DNA of 64,000 nucleotides from Cytospora piceicola (taxonomy: Eukaryota > Ascomycota > Sordariomycetes > Diaporthales > Cytosporaceae): assembly GCA_023375675.1 (NCBI GenBank), contig JALQBC010000001.1, positions 620,001 to 684,000 on the forward strand. Direction: 5' to 3'. Under the pieces are notes generated by a model. The model worked only from the letters and a program-made list of their open reading frames with translations, was not told the origin of the DNA and did not search any database. This document shows, in pieces, positions 24,539-36,767 of the stretch (its first letter is position 1; each line of letters begins with the position of its first letter). Made by a program: the position numbers and the translations under genes.

Positions 24539-26036
24539 ATGCCTCCATTATCGAGGACGAAATCATGCGCCGACCCTGACTTCACTTTGAGACGTCAGTT
24601 TGGCAAGGATCAATTCAGGTACCAAGCAGTTAAGCCTACAGCTTCCTTGGCCCGGATACCTGACTGACTATCGCTTTAGACCCCACCAGAAGGAAATTAT
24701 CGAGGCAGCTCTGGAAGGCAAAGACGTATTCGTCCAAGCCGCCACCTCATTCGGCAAGAGTCTGTGCTTCCAGCTACCCGCCGTCATTGACCACGGCATC
24801 ACCATCGTCATATCCCCACTGCTGAGCTTGATGATGAACCAGGTCGAAGCCCTGCGGCTCGCCAGCGTGGACGCCAGGACCCTGAACAGCAACACGCCCC
24901 AGGCCGAGAAGGACCACATCTACCGGGACCTCGCCTCGGGCCACCCGCGCACGCGGCTGCTGTACGTCACCCCGGAGCTGTGCTCGGGCGAGCACTTCCG
25001 GCGCAGGTTGAGGCTTGTCCACGAGCAGCGCGAGCTGGCGCGGATCGCCGTCGACGAGGCCCATTGCATTTCGGAGTGGGGCCATGACTTCCGGAAGGAC
25101 TTCAAGAGGCTGTCGTTCTTCCGCGATGCGTTCCCCGACGTCCCTATCATGTGTCTCACGGCGACCGCCAACAATCAGGTGCGCAACGACGTGCTGTCGA
25201 CCCTGGGCCTGTTGAAGAGTCCGGCGCGGTTGAAGACGTTTGCCATGACGGCATACCGGCCAAACCTACACCTGGAGATCCGGTTCACAAGTGACGAGGC
25301 GGATGATCGGTTCGATAATTTTGTAACCTGGATACAGGGTGTATATGCCAGGAGGGAGACAGATGAGAGGAAACGGGAACTCGACGCCAGAGGCGAGCGG
25401 GTGAAGAACGTGCCGGGGATAATCTACACCAACTCACGCGACGAGTGCGAGATGATCGCAGCCGCACTCCGACAGGAGGGTATCGGCGCCCGGCCCTTCC
25501 ACGCGAAACTGCTCAACCAGACCAAGGAGGAGACCCTGGCCCGGTGGATCAGCAACCAGGAGGGCTACGATATAATCGTGGCGACTACGGCCTTCGGTAT
25601 GGGTATCGACAAGGAAAACGTGCGTTTCGTGGTGCACTGGCGGATGCCCAAGAGTTTCGAGGGGTACTACCAGGAAGCCGGCCGGGCAGGGAGGGACGGG
25701 AACGCGAGCTATTGTTTCCTATACTACAGCCGTGAGGATCGGGATCGGATGTGTAACATGGTAGCCAGGGACACCGGGGACGGGGAGAACCGCCAGGCCA
25801 GGCTGGGCAGTCTGAAGACACTGGCCGGGTACTGCGAGAGTACGGACGGGTGCCGGCATGCGGCGATTTGTAGGTACTTCGGGGAGACAGAGGTTCCTGC
25901 TTGCGACTTTGCCTGTGACTGGCATAAGGACCCCCAGGATCTCAGGAGGAGATGGGTCAGAGACCTGGCGAGCGAGGAATTTGTCAGCACGCAGGGGCAG
26001 GGTGGCGCTTACGATGATTATCATGATGATTATTGA
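24539..26036 (+). CDS. RecQ-family DNA helicase, RECQ5-like short form
   Basis: ATP-dependent 3'-5' DNA helicase acting in recombination and repair. Exons 24539-24618 and 24680-26036 are joined through the Arg of FRPHQ (61-nt intron), giving 478 aa. Motifs in order: QFGKDQFRPHQ (Q-like motif, 20-30), TSFGKS (Walker A, 49-54), SPLLSLMMNQ (Ia), VDEAHCISEWGHDFR (DEAH, 152-155), CLTATA (III), GIIYTNSR (IV), ATTAFGMGIDKENVRFV (V) and QEAGRAGRDG (VI). A RecQ-Ct zinc module follows (CRHAAICRYFGE, then CDFACDWH) in which the last Cys ligand is His. There is no winged-helix or HRDC domain, so it resembles the core of RECQ5 and is shorter than Sgs1/BLM. The first in-frame ATG was chosen as the start. 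It lies tail to tail with the Cce1 gene. Confidence 0.93.
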
Positions 26037-26148
26037 CAGGTCGGCTCGGCTTTTTCGATGATACCCCGGCATTGCTCTTCCGCCATGCTTCATATTTTTG
26101 GACCAAGGCTTTCTGTATTTGTTAGATTTTTGTTTTCGGCTTTCCGTG

Positions 26149-27219
26149 CTAGTCCACCATCTGGTCCTCAAGGGCCTCGATGCCACCCTCAGTGAGCTTC
26201 CTCTTGTTTTCTTGCCATTGTATGAACGCAATGCCCTGCAACAAGCAATCGGCCATGTCGTCGAGCTTCTTGAAGCTCTCGGATTTCTTCTTCCCTCTCA
26301 CTTTCCCATTCCACACATCCAGGTACTCCTGAGCCACCGGTGCCACCTCAGCCGACACCGACACCCCCTCGCCCGCGGCCAACATCCTGTTCACAATCGC
26401 CTTCTTGACCTTCTTATTATCCGCATCCTTTCCCCAAATCTCGGCCACATCCACCCCCGCCATCTTCTCCTGCAGGACCATGAACTCCAGCACGTTCCTC
26501 GCCACGACGCCCTCGACGCGGCCGCCCGGCCACCGGCCCAGCGCCCGCAGCGCCGCGAAGACGGCGTACAGCATCGACTCGAGGCTGTTGACCCGCAGCG
26601 TCCACTCGTACACGCCCGAGCCGCCCATGGACCGGAACCGCTGCTGCTCCAGCGTGACGACGTCCGGCCGGAGCGGGAGGAGCCGGTTGAGGATCAGGTC
26701 GACGGCGAGGGCCGAGAGCCGCGGGGGCGAGAAGTCCTCCATGATGACGGGGGTGGTCGCCTTGTCGCTTGTTTCTGCCTCTGTTGGGAGCTCGGCTGGT
26801 CTCTCATCGTCGTGGTCTTCCAGGTCGTCAATTTGGCCCTTCTTTGCGTTTTTGGGTATTCGTTTCTTGGGCGTGGCGAGCTTTGGTGTCTTGGGAATGA
26901 GCGCCAGGCGCTCCCAGGCGTGTAAGATAGGTTTTATGGGCTTATCAGGAGACGTCGCTATGGGGGTGTTCTTCTTCCGCCCCCTTTTTGTCGTCGTAGC
27001 AGGTGGCTCATGGTTGTTACTTGGAACCTCTAAAAGGCTGTATGCGAGGTTGCGGATACCCAGATCGATGCTTAAAATTCTTGTCCCAGGAGCCAAGGGC
27101 TTAGAGTTTTCCAGAGCTTCTTCGATGCGTTCTGTAAGTACGGCTTTTGTGCCTGACCTGGTCTTGCCTAACAGCAAGGCGATCTGTCGGAGTTGTACCC
27201 CCTTCAAGGAGGCGTTCAT
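26149..27219 (-). CDS. cce1: mitochondrial Holliday junction resolvase, Cce1/Ydc2
   Basis: Predicted RNase H-fold endonuclease that cuts four-way junctions during mitochondrial DNA recombination and segregation. Single exon, 356 aa. The N-terminus (about 1-36) is a SAP-like DNA-binding motif (LKGVQLRQIALLLG). The catalytic core follows: ILSIDLGIRNLAYS with acidic residue D52, TLEQQRFRS with the second acidic residue, then KKLDDMADCLLQG with the final Asp pair. A Lys/Pro-rich insert (about 75-125) separates the first strand from the rest. A cleavable presequence is not obvious. The stop lies 112 bp from the stop of the convergent RecQ gene. Confidence 0.93.
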   Translation of the reverse strand: MNASLKGVQLRQIALLLGKTRSGTKAVLTERIEEALENSKPLAPGTRILSIDLGIRNLAYSLLEVPSNNHEPPATTTKRGRKKNTPIATSPDKPIKPILHAWERLALIPKTPKLATPKKRIPKNAKKGQIDDLEDHDDERPAELPTEAETSDKATTPVIMEDFSPPRLSALAVDLILNRLLPLRPDVVTLEQQRFRSMGGSGVYEWTLRVNSLESMLYAVFAALRALGRWPGGRVEGVVARNVLEFMVLQEKMAGVDVAEIWGKDADNKKVKKAIVNRMLAAGEGVSVSAEVAPVAQEYLDVWNGKVRGKKKSESFKKLDDMADCLLQGIAFIQWQENKRKLTEGGIEALEDQMVD

Positions 27220-27655
27220 TATATAGCCAGGTGTTGTAGTACCGATAGGAACTGAGGGCCTCTTCCTCAGTCGCGTCCCCTTTCTCTACACAGCGGGACT
27301 ACGGCCAAATTATTTTGCCCCTGATAAAGGCATATTATGTTGGTCAGCAGTCCTTTTTACTAAAAGTGATTGATGGTCTACGTACAAGTCCAGCTCCCTC
27401 AAAATTGTGTCGAGTTTCCTGATTAGTACTGAAGTATGCAATGCAACCCTCGAACGTAAGGTTATTCCCGAAGACCCCCAGAAAGTTCGGAGATCTGCAG
27501 GTCGCGGTCCACAGACGCGCTGCAACCCAATGAGGGAGCGCGTCAGACCGCGCACGAGAATCCCTGCAATTGGGGGATGACGAGAGTGACCGCCGGCCGC
27601 CGGGCCGTCTCACAGCTGGCAGTGACTACCTCCTGTCAGTTGTATACTTAAGTCT

Positions 27656-27673
27656 TACCTACCTAGGTAGGTA
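27656..27673. repeat. perfect 18-nt palindrome TACCTACCTAGGTAGGTA
   Basis: The sequence equals its own reverse complement. Shorter relatives built on ACCTAGGT or TACCTA lie in other spacers of this window (about 11285, 37455, 40459 and 62036). Such motifs are frequent in spacers of Sordariomycetes; no function is known to me. Confidence 0.8.
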
Positions 27674-27859
27674 TGTACTTGGTAGGCAAGTAATAATTAA
27701 ATACAATGGATTTACTTTCTATCTCCCTAACTTGAATAATTTGCCTCTCTTTTCTAAATTGTCAACACAAACAAACACTCTAGAAGTGAAGTACGATGGA
27801 GGTCTACAACCACCGCTCTGCCCACATGCGAAACGAACAGAATCACACTTTCCGAGCTC

Positions 27860-28030
27860 TGATGGCATCCTTGATTTGCCGTGATATCATGATTGATTCG
27901 ACACACGTTGTCTGGGTCCCACACACTCTTGAGCTGTCGTAGCTTGGGTAATTCATTTTCCGAATATAGGACGCCGTTGTCCTCATCTCCGTGTCCGTAG
28001 TTGACATAGATTAGTCGGTCCATCAGATAG
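27860..28030 (-). pseudogene. relic of a berberine-bridge-type FAD oxidase (C-terminus)
   Basis: On the minus strand a short frame encodes YVNYGHGDEDNG, followed by LYSENELPKLRQLKSVWDP and DNVCR. This matches the BBE-domain end of FAD-linked oxidoreductases, which typically reads YxNYxxxD, then LYGxNLxRLxxxKxxxDPxNVF. No intact FAD-binding (FAD_binding_4) domain is found upstream. An open frame of about 190 codons at 28166-28738 on the same strand may be a scrambled continuation, but I could not align it with confidence. The substrate is unknown. It lies next to the SDR gene and the polyketide synthase relic, which suggests a decayed metabolic cluster. Confidence 0.5.
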
Positions 28031-28887
28031 TCTGGTGTCCCACGCCGGATCGCTTGGGAAGAATAGCCGGCTCCCTTCGAAGAGATCTATGCTAGCTTCT
28101 GAAATTCCGCATAAACGATGAGGGGCCATTGCAGCATCTCCAAGGGCGGTTGCAATGCCAAGGAGTCATATCAACCTAGCATGTTCGTGCATATGCAGAG
28201 CAACTTGATGGGTTCTTGACGTATTGTTTGGGGACTCTTGCCGTGTTGAGGCTACTAAAGCTACAGCATGGTTTTTTTTTTTTTTTGCACATAGAGAGCG
28301 ATCTTCATATGTTTTCCTGCCCTCTTCCAATGACCTTATAATTTCGGTGAGATGCGGCGAGATATCGACTGCCATAAGCACTAGTCCATCCTTTGGAGCC
28401 TTCCTTTGCTGGGGGCACTTGGAGCCTTTCGAACACCGATACCGATTTTTCGAGAGGGACTCGCGATGTCCATGAGGAACATACCGGGATTCAGGTCCCA
28501 TGTGATCAGCACGAGCTCGTTTCATGTCCAGGGAGTTTGGTTGACCGGGGACATTTGCGGGTGCAAATTCCATCGCCGGATTCCCGACAATGTTGACTAG
28601 ATGGTGGAGGTCAATGTTGGCAGATCGGTGAAGGATTATTGGGGAGAAGGATTTAGGGAGTAATACTGCGTCTGATATCAGTGATGATTGCGTATTCTGC
28701 ATATGTACAGTTTCGTGAATGTACGAACAATGTGACAACTCATGCCTTACGTAGGTACAGACGCCATACTACCTCTAGGAAAATACCTGAGATCACCACG
28801 GACCCGTAATTAGTTTCCAGGTTTATAAGCTCACCCGTGTGTATGCCATATTGGAGATAAGCATCTGATCTTTGGGGGTTCCGAGGT

Positions 28888-28894
28888 TATATAA
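28888..28894 (+). promoter_or_regulatory. TATA-like box of the SDR gene
   Basis: TATATAA lies about 104 bp upstream of the SDR start codon, at a spacing that would suit a fungal core promoter with a leader of about 70 nt. This rests on the motif alone. Confidence 0.35.
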
Positions 28895-28997
28895 GGCTTA
28901 GAACTAGCCTAGTCAAGATCCTCCTCTTTCTCTAACCATTCACTGCGCCCACCCCTTCCCATACCAACGCCTCTCGACACTCCCATTCGAAAGGAAT

Positions 28998-29874
28998 ATG
29001 ACCACTGTTACAAAATCCTCGAAGATCGTGCTAGTCACCGGTGCCAACCAGGGACTCGGCCTCGGTGTCGTTGAAGTCGCTGGCTTGCGATACCCGTCGA
29101 ACACATACATTCTGTGCAGCCGAAACGTCGAGAACGGCAAGTCAGCCATCGCTAAGCTCAACGAGGCAGGGGTCAAGGCCAAGGTTGATCTTGTCCAGTT
29201 GGAAGTGACCAACGACGATCATATCGCCGCAGCTGTCAAGCATGTGGAGTCAACTTATGGTCGGCTAGACGGTATGTGAAGTGAGGAACCATCCAGTTCA
29301 GTTGCATAACCACGGGGTCTGACCTTTGCCTCTCCGGGCTGTCACAGTCCTCGTCAACAACGCCGGCTTCGTACGCCTCCAGCACCAGGACGCGGACCTA
29401 TCTGCCATGCGCAACACCTTCAACGAGTACATGGACGTGCACATCACGTCCGTGGCCGTCATCACGCACGCCTTGACGCCGCTGCTCCACAGGTCGGCGG
29501 CCCCCAGGGTGATCAACGTCACGTCTGGGCTCGGCAGCATCACCAACGTCCTGTCCCCGCGGCGCATGACGCGCGTGCCCGCGTACGGCGCCAGCAAGGT
29601 GGGCATGAACGGGCTGACGGCTCACCTGCAGGCTGGCGAGGACGACCGGGCGGCGGCCGAGGGGGCCGGCGGTGGTGGGAAGCCGCGCATCCGCTTCTTC
29701 ATATCGAACCCCGGCGTGCTCAAGACGGCCTTTTCCAATTACGTCTCTTGGGGACGGGGGCCGCAGCAGGGGGCCGAAAGCATCGTGCAGCTCCTCGGGG
29801 ATGACGAGGGGAAGTTCGACAGCGGCATGCAGTGGGAGTTTGAGGAGGGCGGGATGCGCATCGTGCCTTGGTGA
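28998..29874 (+). CDS. short-chain dehydrogenase/reductase
   Basis: NAD(P)-dependent oxidoreductase of the classical SDR fold, closest in feel to carbonyl-reductase-like members. Exons 28998-29271 and 29348-29874 (76-nt intron, Val codon split), 266 aa. Cofactor motif TGANQGLG (14-21), structural NNAG (95-98), Ser in INVTSGLGS (151/155), and YGASK with Y171 and K175 as the catalytic pair. A disordered Gly/Ala/Asp stretch follows the active site. Length and all active residues are intact. It is the only whole gene between 27.8 and 32.65 kb, flanked by an FAD oxidase relic and a polyketide synthase relic, so it may be a surviving tailoring gene. The substrate cannot be inferred. Confidence 0.9.
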
Positions 29875-30657
29875 TAGTCGTCGGTACCGTTCATAGTATA
29901 GATACTTGCTACGGCACACTATGTACCTATTCAGTATGCTAGTCAGGGAAAGGCGCCGAATATTACTCGGCTAGTCCTAAACCACAGCAGTATGTAATTT
30001 GTATCGAGGAGTCATTGTTAGGGATGGTCAAAGTCGTACGAAGTAAAATTTAAGTAGAGACACTCGTAAAGCAGAAGGGAATAGATCGTCTCTACACCTA
30101 GAACGCATTCTCCCGTACGGAGAACATCAGCCGATTCCCGGAAGGATTCAAACATGCTCATCTCTATTCCTGAGAGGAGGATTCAGTGTGCTCTAATGAC
30201 ATTACTTATACACGTGGCACAGGTAAATAGGTAAGAATCTGCGTATAGTAAGGACGTGCGTAAGATTGTGCCTGCACTAGGAACGCATGCCTAGTAGGAA
30301 CTTACCTCGGGAAGGATTATAGGATTATGCTTATAGTGGGAAGGTACATACTTGGAAGTAGGAAGAATTGCTAGCAGTAGGAATATACGCAGTATCGCTC
30401 ACGCTGAGACTCCCCCGAGGTTCAACCCTTCTACCTAGAAATGGAAGGCAATGTTTTCAAATTAATGCACATTCGTGTGAAAAGTAAGGGAAGGCTTGAT
30501 ATCGCCATCTGTTTCTGTTGGCTTATTGGCTAAACGAGTGTGAGCCAGACACATATGTGTTACTCATGTAGCCCAGGTTGGACTTGATACGAAAGAAGCA
30601 GTGAGGGCTACCCCCAATGTGATGTGCATGTTGCACCTGGCCACCTCATTGAATTCC
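29875..30657. other. spacer without a recognised gene
   Basis: Moderately AT-rich sequence with no open frame of note. It has several imperfect repeats of short GTAGGAA/ACCTAGAA-type words (about 30060-30440), which look like degraded sequence. Confidence 0.5.
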
Positions 30658-31240
30658 TCACTCAATGATGAGGGCCTCCTTCCTCTCCTTACGCGCCTTG
30701 ACCCAATTGCCGAAGCTGCCGATCTTGTACGTGCCCCATTCCCTGCTGGTCATCTTCACGATCTCAGCGTTGGCGGGGTCAACCACGGGCGCGATGACCG
30801 GGCTCTGGAGAGGCTTCAAAGGAAACGTGTTCGACGGGCGGGTGCCGACCAGCAGGCTGTACCTGTCGAACGGCGCCTGGAGAGCCGGGGGCCCTCACCA
30901 CGCGTGTGCAGGCCCGACGTCAGCGCCTTGTTGGTCAGGACCTCGAGGGCGTCGCCGACGTCGAGGGGCCCCGTCATGGGCCCGTCCGAGAACGTCGGGG
31001 GCCGCCGCGGAGGCCGGGAGCTGGAGCCCGCCCGACCAGGTGAACAGGATTCCCAGCGAGGTGAAGTCCTTGTGTGCGAGGACCCCGAGGGCAGTATCGC
31101 AAAGAAGCTCGGGTCGTACCTGCGGCAGGCCGCCTGGGATGCCGAGGCGTGCAAGCTGGGCGAGCAGCAGCCCCCCCCAAGGGCCGTGACATCATGGCGT
31201 GCGTGGCCTTGGAGGGCCCATTGGAGGGTCTCGTCTGCAA
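30658..31240 (-). pseudogene. unrecognised decayed protein gene
   Basis: On the minus strand the 3' part reads as clean coding sequence ending at a TGA at 30658-30660: APFDRYSLLVGTRPSNTF, then APVVDPANAEIVKMTSREWG, then a basic tail. Upstream, plausible coding pieces lie in other frames: TNKALTSGLHT at about 30900-30950 and HKDFTSLGILFTW at about 31050-31090. The frames are not joined by usable introns; the one GT-AG pair near 30877 would be only 22 nt. I do not recognise the family. The high GC and C-ending codons suggest a once expressed gene. It abuts the opposite-strand polyketide synthase relic. Confidence 0.4.
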
Positions 31241-31329
31241 GGTCTTTGACAAGATCCGAACGAGGACGGACGAGGCGGGTCCCCATGCGGACAAGGGGTT
31301 CGCGATGGTCGACGGCGTCACCTGCACAT

Positions 31330-32624
31330 GGCGCTTATCACCCTTTCGAGCTCAAGAAAGAGGTCTTGGCTCTGACTGCCAACGAGGTGCCATTTGAGGA
31401 ACCTCGTACTGTCTCGTTCAGCCCCGACGCGTCGTATATTCTTGTCGGCGGCACAGGAGGTCTTGGGCGACCCATGTCGACTTGGATGGTGGAGCATGGC
31501 ACGGCAGACCTGACGTTTCTTTCTAGACACGCCGGCACAGACGAGAACAGTCTGGTCCTATTCAAGGAGCCCAGGCCATGGGATGCAGCGTGCATGCTGT
31601 ATCGGGGAGCGTGGATAGTGCCATGGACGTAGAAAAGGCTGTTTCTGTATCCAACCAGCCGGTCAGGGGAGTAAGCCACTTGGCCATGGTCCTGAAGGTA
31701 AGTCAAGATCCTTGCACTTACACATGGCTAGGACACGTCATGAAGTACAGTGACTGGGTCGACGTCGTCCGCCCCAAGATCAACGCTGCATGGCATCTCC
31801 ATCATGCCCTACGAGACCACCAGTTGGAATACTTCTGGCTAGCCAGTTCTATTCTTACTGCCGTGGACCAGCCTGGACAGGGTAATTACCTGGCCACGGG
31901 CACGTTGCTCGAGGCCTTCTGCCAGTACAGACATTCGCTCGGCATCCCTGCCTCGGTGCTAAACATATGCCCTGTTGAGGGCGTCGGGTTCGTGGCCGAG
32001 AACCCACAGGCCAACAACAGCATGAAGACCCAGGGAATCTCCTCCCTGGGCGAGCGTGAGTTCCTCGACTTCCTGGAGCTCAGCCTCCTCGATTGTTAAG
32101 CCAGCAACCCCCAACGGTGATAGACCACTAGGTAGCCTGAGCGCCTCGCATCCCGGGCCATGGATGAACGAGTCCCAATTCCTCATGGACTGCGTTCCGA
32201 ATGGACCCTCGGCGACTCCAGCGACCGCACCAGCTGGCGGCACGACCGGCGCGTCGGCTTTTATCACAACGTGCGCGCCGGTGTGAAGGAACAGGCTCCT
32301 GACTCGAGCGCCCTGAAGACGTTCCTAGCCCGGGCTCGCGAGGCAGCGGGCGACGGCGAAGGGATCCTCGGGAGCAAAGAAAGCGTCGACTTCCTCGCGC
32401 TCGAGATCGGGAAGAAAAAAAAGAATACAAGATTTCATGTGGAAGCCGGACGAGGAGGTCGATACCAGCCTGACGCTTGCGCAGATTGGTCTGAAATCGT
32501 TGATGGCCATCGGTTTGAGGAGATGGACGAAACAGGCTTTGGTCTGACCATGGGTGTATTTGGAATTATGGGGTCCGGGTCCGTAAGGCATTTGGGTGAG
32601 ACGGTAGCGGCGCTGGCTGGATGA
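31330..32624 (+). pseudogene. relic of a highly reducing polyketide synthase (KR-ACP end)
   Basis: The ketoreductase part is clear: SYILVGGTGGLGRPMSTWMV then [11 protein letters not shown] (31434-31540), [20 protein letters not shown] (from 31578), [31 protein letters not shown] and a conserved tail. The KR-ACP linker follows (GFYHNVRAG, about 32255), then an acyl-carrier module with [20 protein letters not shown], which contains the phosphopantetheine Ser (about 32470-32530), ending MGSGS (about 32565). Frame changes occur near 31550, 31720, in the A-run at about 32413 and after 32535. Stops interrupt it. The KS, AT, DH and ER regions are absent upstream. It cannot make a functional synthase. 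Confidence 0.8.
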
Positions 32625-34791
<2,167 letters not shown>

Positions 34792-35029
34792 ACGGATGGC
34801 GATACGTTTCTAGATATATGGGCAATCGGTTCCAGGCGTGATAGAGCTAGATAATTTAGCGATCCAACGCAGTAATTTATTGCGATATCAACTCTGAAGC
34901 ATCTACCCAATACCGGTTCTCGGTTCCGAGCTGCGCACCCACATATTATAGTCGTGTGTGTCCTATGCGACAAGTGCGAGCTACCGAATACCTGTTCCAG
35001 GACATGCCCAACTTCACAGGACCTTTTAG

Positions 35030-36767
35030 CTAGCCGCGGACAAGATAGGGCCCGCTGTTATATCTCACTATCCGCCTCGACGAAGGCGGGTCCCAAACCA
35101 CATCCTTCACGCCCAGCCTCCGCCGAGCTGGCACCAGGATGGCGCCCCCGGCGGCACCCGCGCCCCCGGCACCAGGCAGCTCATCGAACCCGGGGTTCTC
35201 GACGAGCAGCCCCGGGTACGGCACGCGCCCCAGGCCCCGCGGCGCCCCCGCCCCCTCCTCCGGCCCGAGGCCCACCGCCGCCGTGGCCCGGCCGCTGACG
35301 CACTGGTAGAGCAGCTCCGCGCCGCCGGCGGTGCCGGCGTGGTACAGGCCGGCGCCCCAGCAGGCCAGCTGCAGGGGGTCGCCGGTGCCGTGGGGCGTGA
35401 AGGGGTTCCCGACGTTGTTGACGCCCAGGCAGGCGTTCAGGCCCCAGTCCTCGATCAGGGAGGTCACGGGGAGTGTGCCCCGCGGCCGGGAGAAGGGGGT
35501 GCTGGTGGAGGACGAGGACGACGAGGGCCGTCCTCCTGCCTGCTCGGTTGGTGGTGGCGGTGGTGGCGGTGGTTGGGGGCGTCCCATCATCAACAGGTCG
35601 CTTGTGGGCAGGCCGACGAAGTGGACTGGGAGGCTGTGCTCGTTGATCTTGGTCTGGACCTCGCGGAGCTCGGGTGAGGTGAGTGTGGTCAGCCTTGTGC
35701 AGTGGCCTATGGCGATGGCTTGTTTGTTCTTGGTGGCGTTGGCGGTCCAGCTCATCTCGATGAGGAGATCTAAAAGGGTCTGGAGCATCACTTTAACGCT
35801 CGAAGTTAGCTCTCCTTTCGTAGATAAGTGCAAACAAACTCGGCATCAGGATATTACAACGAATGAGGCATAACAGAGCGTACGTTGATGAAACACAAAG
35901 GCATCATGATGTTGAAAACACTTACTGGCGCCGCCACCTGCCGAGCTGTGCAGGTGGTAATCCAGGTGAAAGTCCAGGAACACCCCTCTATCCATCGCAT
36001 TCTGGATCGCCCATCTCATATTGTCCACCGCCGCGCCCTCGCCTGCCTCTACGTACGGCGTCGTCCCCAAGGCCTCTATATCCCCTGCATAGCCCTCCAG
36101 AGCCCGGACCAGCACCTGCTTGTTGTCCTGCCCAGCCTCCCCCGAGAAGAGCGGCCCCTGGGCAAAGACGCATATCTGTACCCGCACCAGGTGGGCAAAC
36201 TCCCGCTTCAGCCGGATGGCCGCCTCGAGTGTCTTGAACCGGGTGACCGAGTCCACCTCGACGAAGGCGCGCATCGAAGTCACGCCATGCCGGAAGCAGT
36301 CGGCGATGAGCTGGCGGCCACGCAGGTCGAGGTCCTCAGGGGTGAAGCGATACTTGGCCTCGTGGGATTTGTGTAGCGCTTCCTGGAAATCGCCATGCAG
36401 TGGCGCGAGGTCAGAGTAGTCCGGGATGGAACCGGATGGTGGGTGGTTGCTGGTGAGGAGATAGGCCTTGTCAAGGTGGATATGCTGTATATCTCAGTTT
36501 AGTATATCCTGTTTCAGAGTGGGAGGCGGGAGTGTAATATATAGGACGCCCTCGGGACAATTGTCTCAGAAAAAGGCCAAAGGTTTCACCTACTGGATGG
36601 CACAGAGATGGCAGGAGAAGTTTGGGAGGGGAGAGGTTTGGGTCGGGGAAATCCGATGTGTGTTTGGACAGTGAGAGCTGACTATCAGCTACCTCGAGGT
36701 CCCACCGAACCTTCGGGTGTACGCTCGGGATGATAACATTCTTCAAGACAAAGCTGTTGGTGTCCAT
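35030..36767 (-). CDS. cytosine-deaminase-like amidohydrolase with altered active site
   Basis: Member of the amidohydrolase superfamily, closest in layout to CodA-type deaminases. Minus-strand exons: 36594-36767 (58 codons ending SLCHP), 35926-36484 (starting HIHLDKAYLL), 35030-35790; 497 aa. The first metal motif HxHLDK is formed across intron 1. A second conserved His lies in DFHLDYHLH and a third in AIGHCTRLT. The region ACLGVNNVGNPFTPHG aligns with the E. coli CodA segment FGHDDVFDPWYPLG but has Asn where CodA has the metal-binding Asp. In DFHLDYH a Tyr occupies the place of the catalytic Glu of CodA HCDE. It may therefore be non-catalytic or chemically different. A Pro/Ser/Thr-rich insert lies near 35500-35580. 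It is convergent with glr1. Confidence 0.82.

Noticed and set aside
26098..26925. 275-codon plus-strand frame over the Cce1 gene
   Set aside because: Antisense of a gene with clear catalytic motifs. The frame is His/Leu/Pro-rich without a domain.
30878..30900. GT-AG pair bounding 22 nt as an intron in the unassigned relic
   Set aside because: Far shorter than any functional fungal intron; the frame change is more likely decay.
36691..36692. A GT directly after WDLE in the amidohydrolase first exon as a splice donor
   Set aside because: Reading on without splicing gives PKLLLPSLCHP, which joins the HIHLDKAYLL exon exactly as in metal-dependent hydrolases, so the donor at 36593 was used instead.
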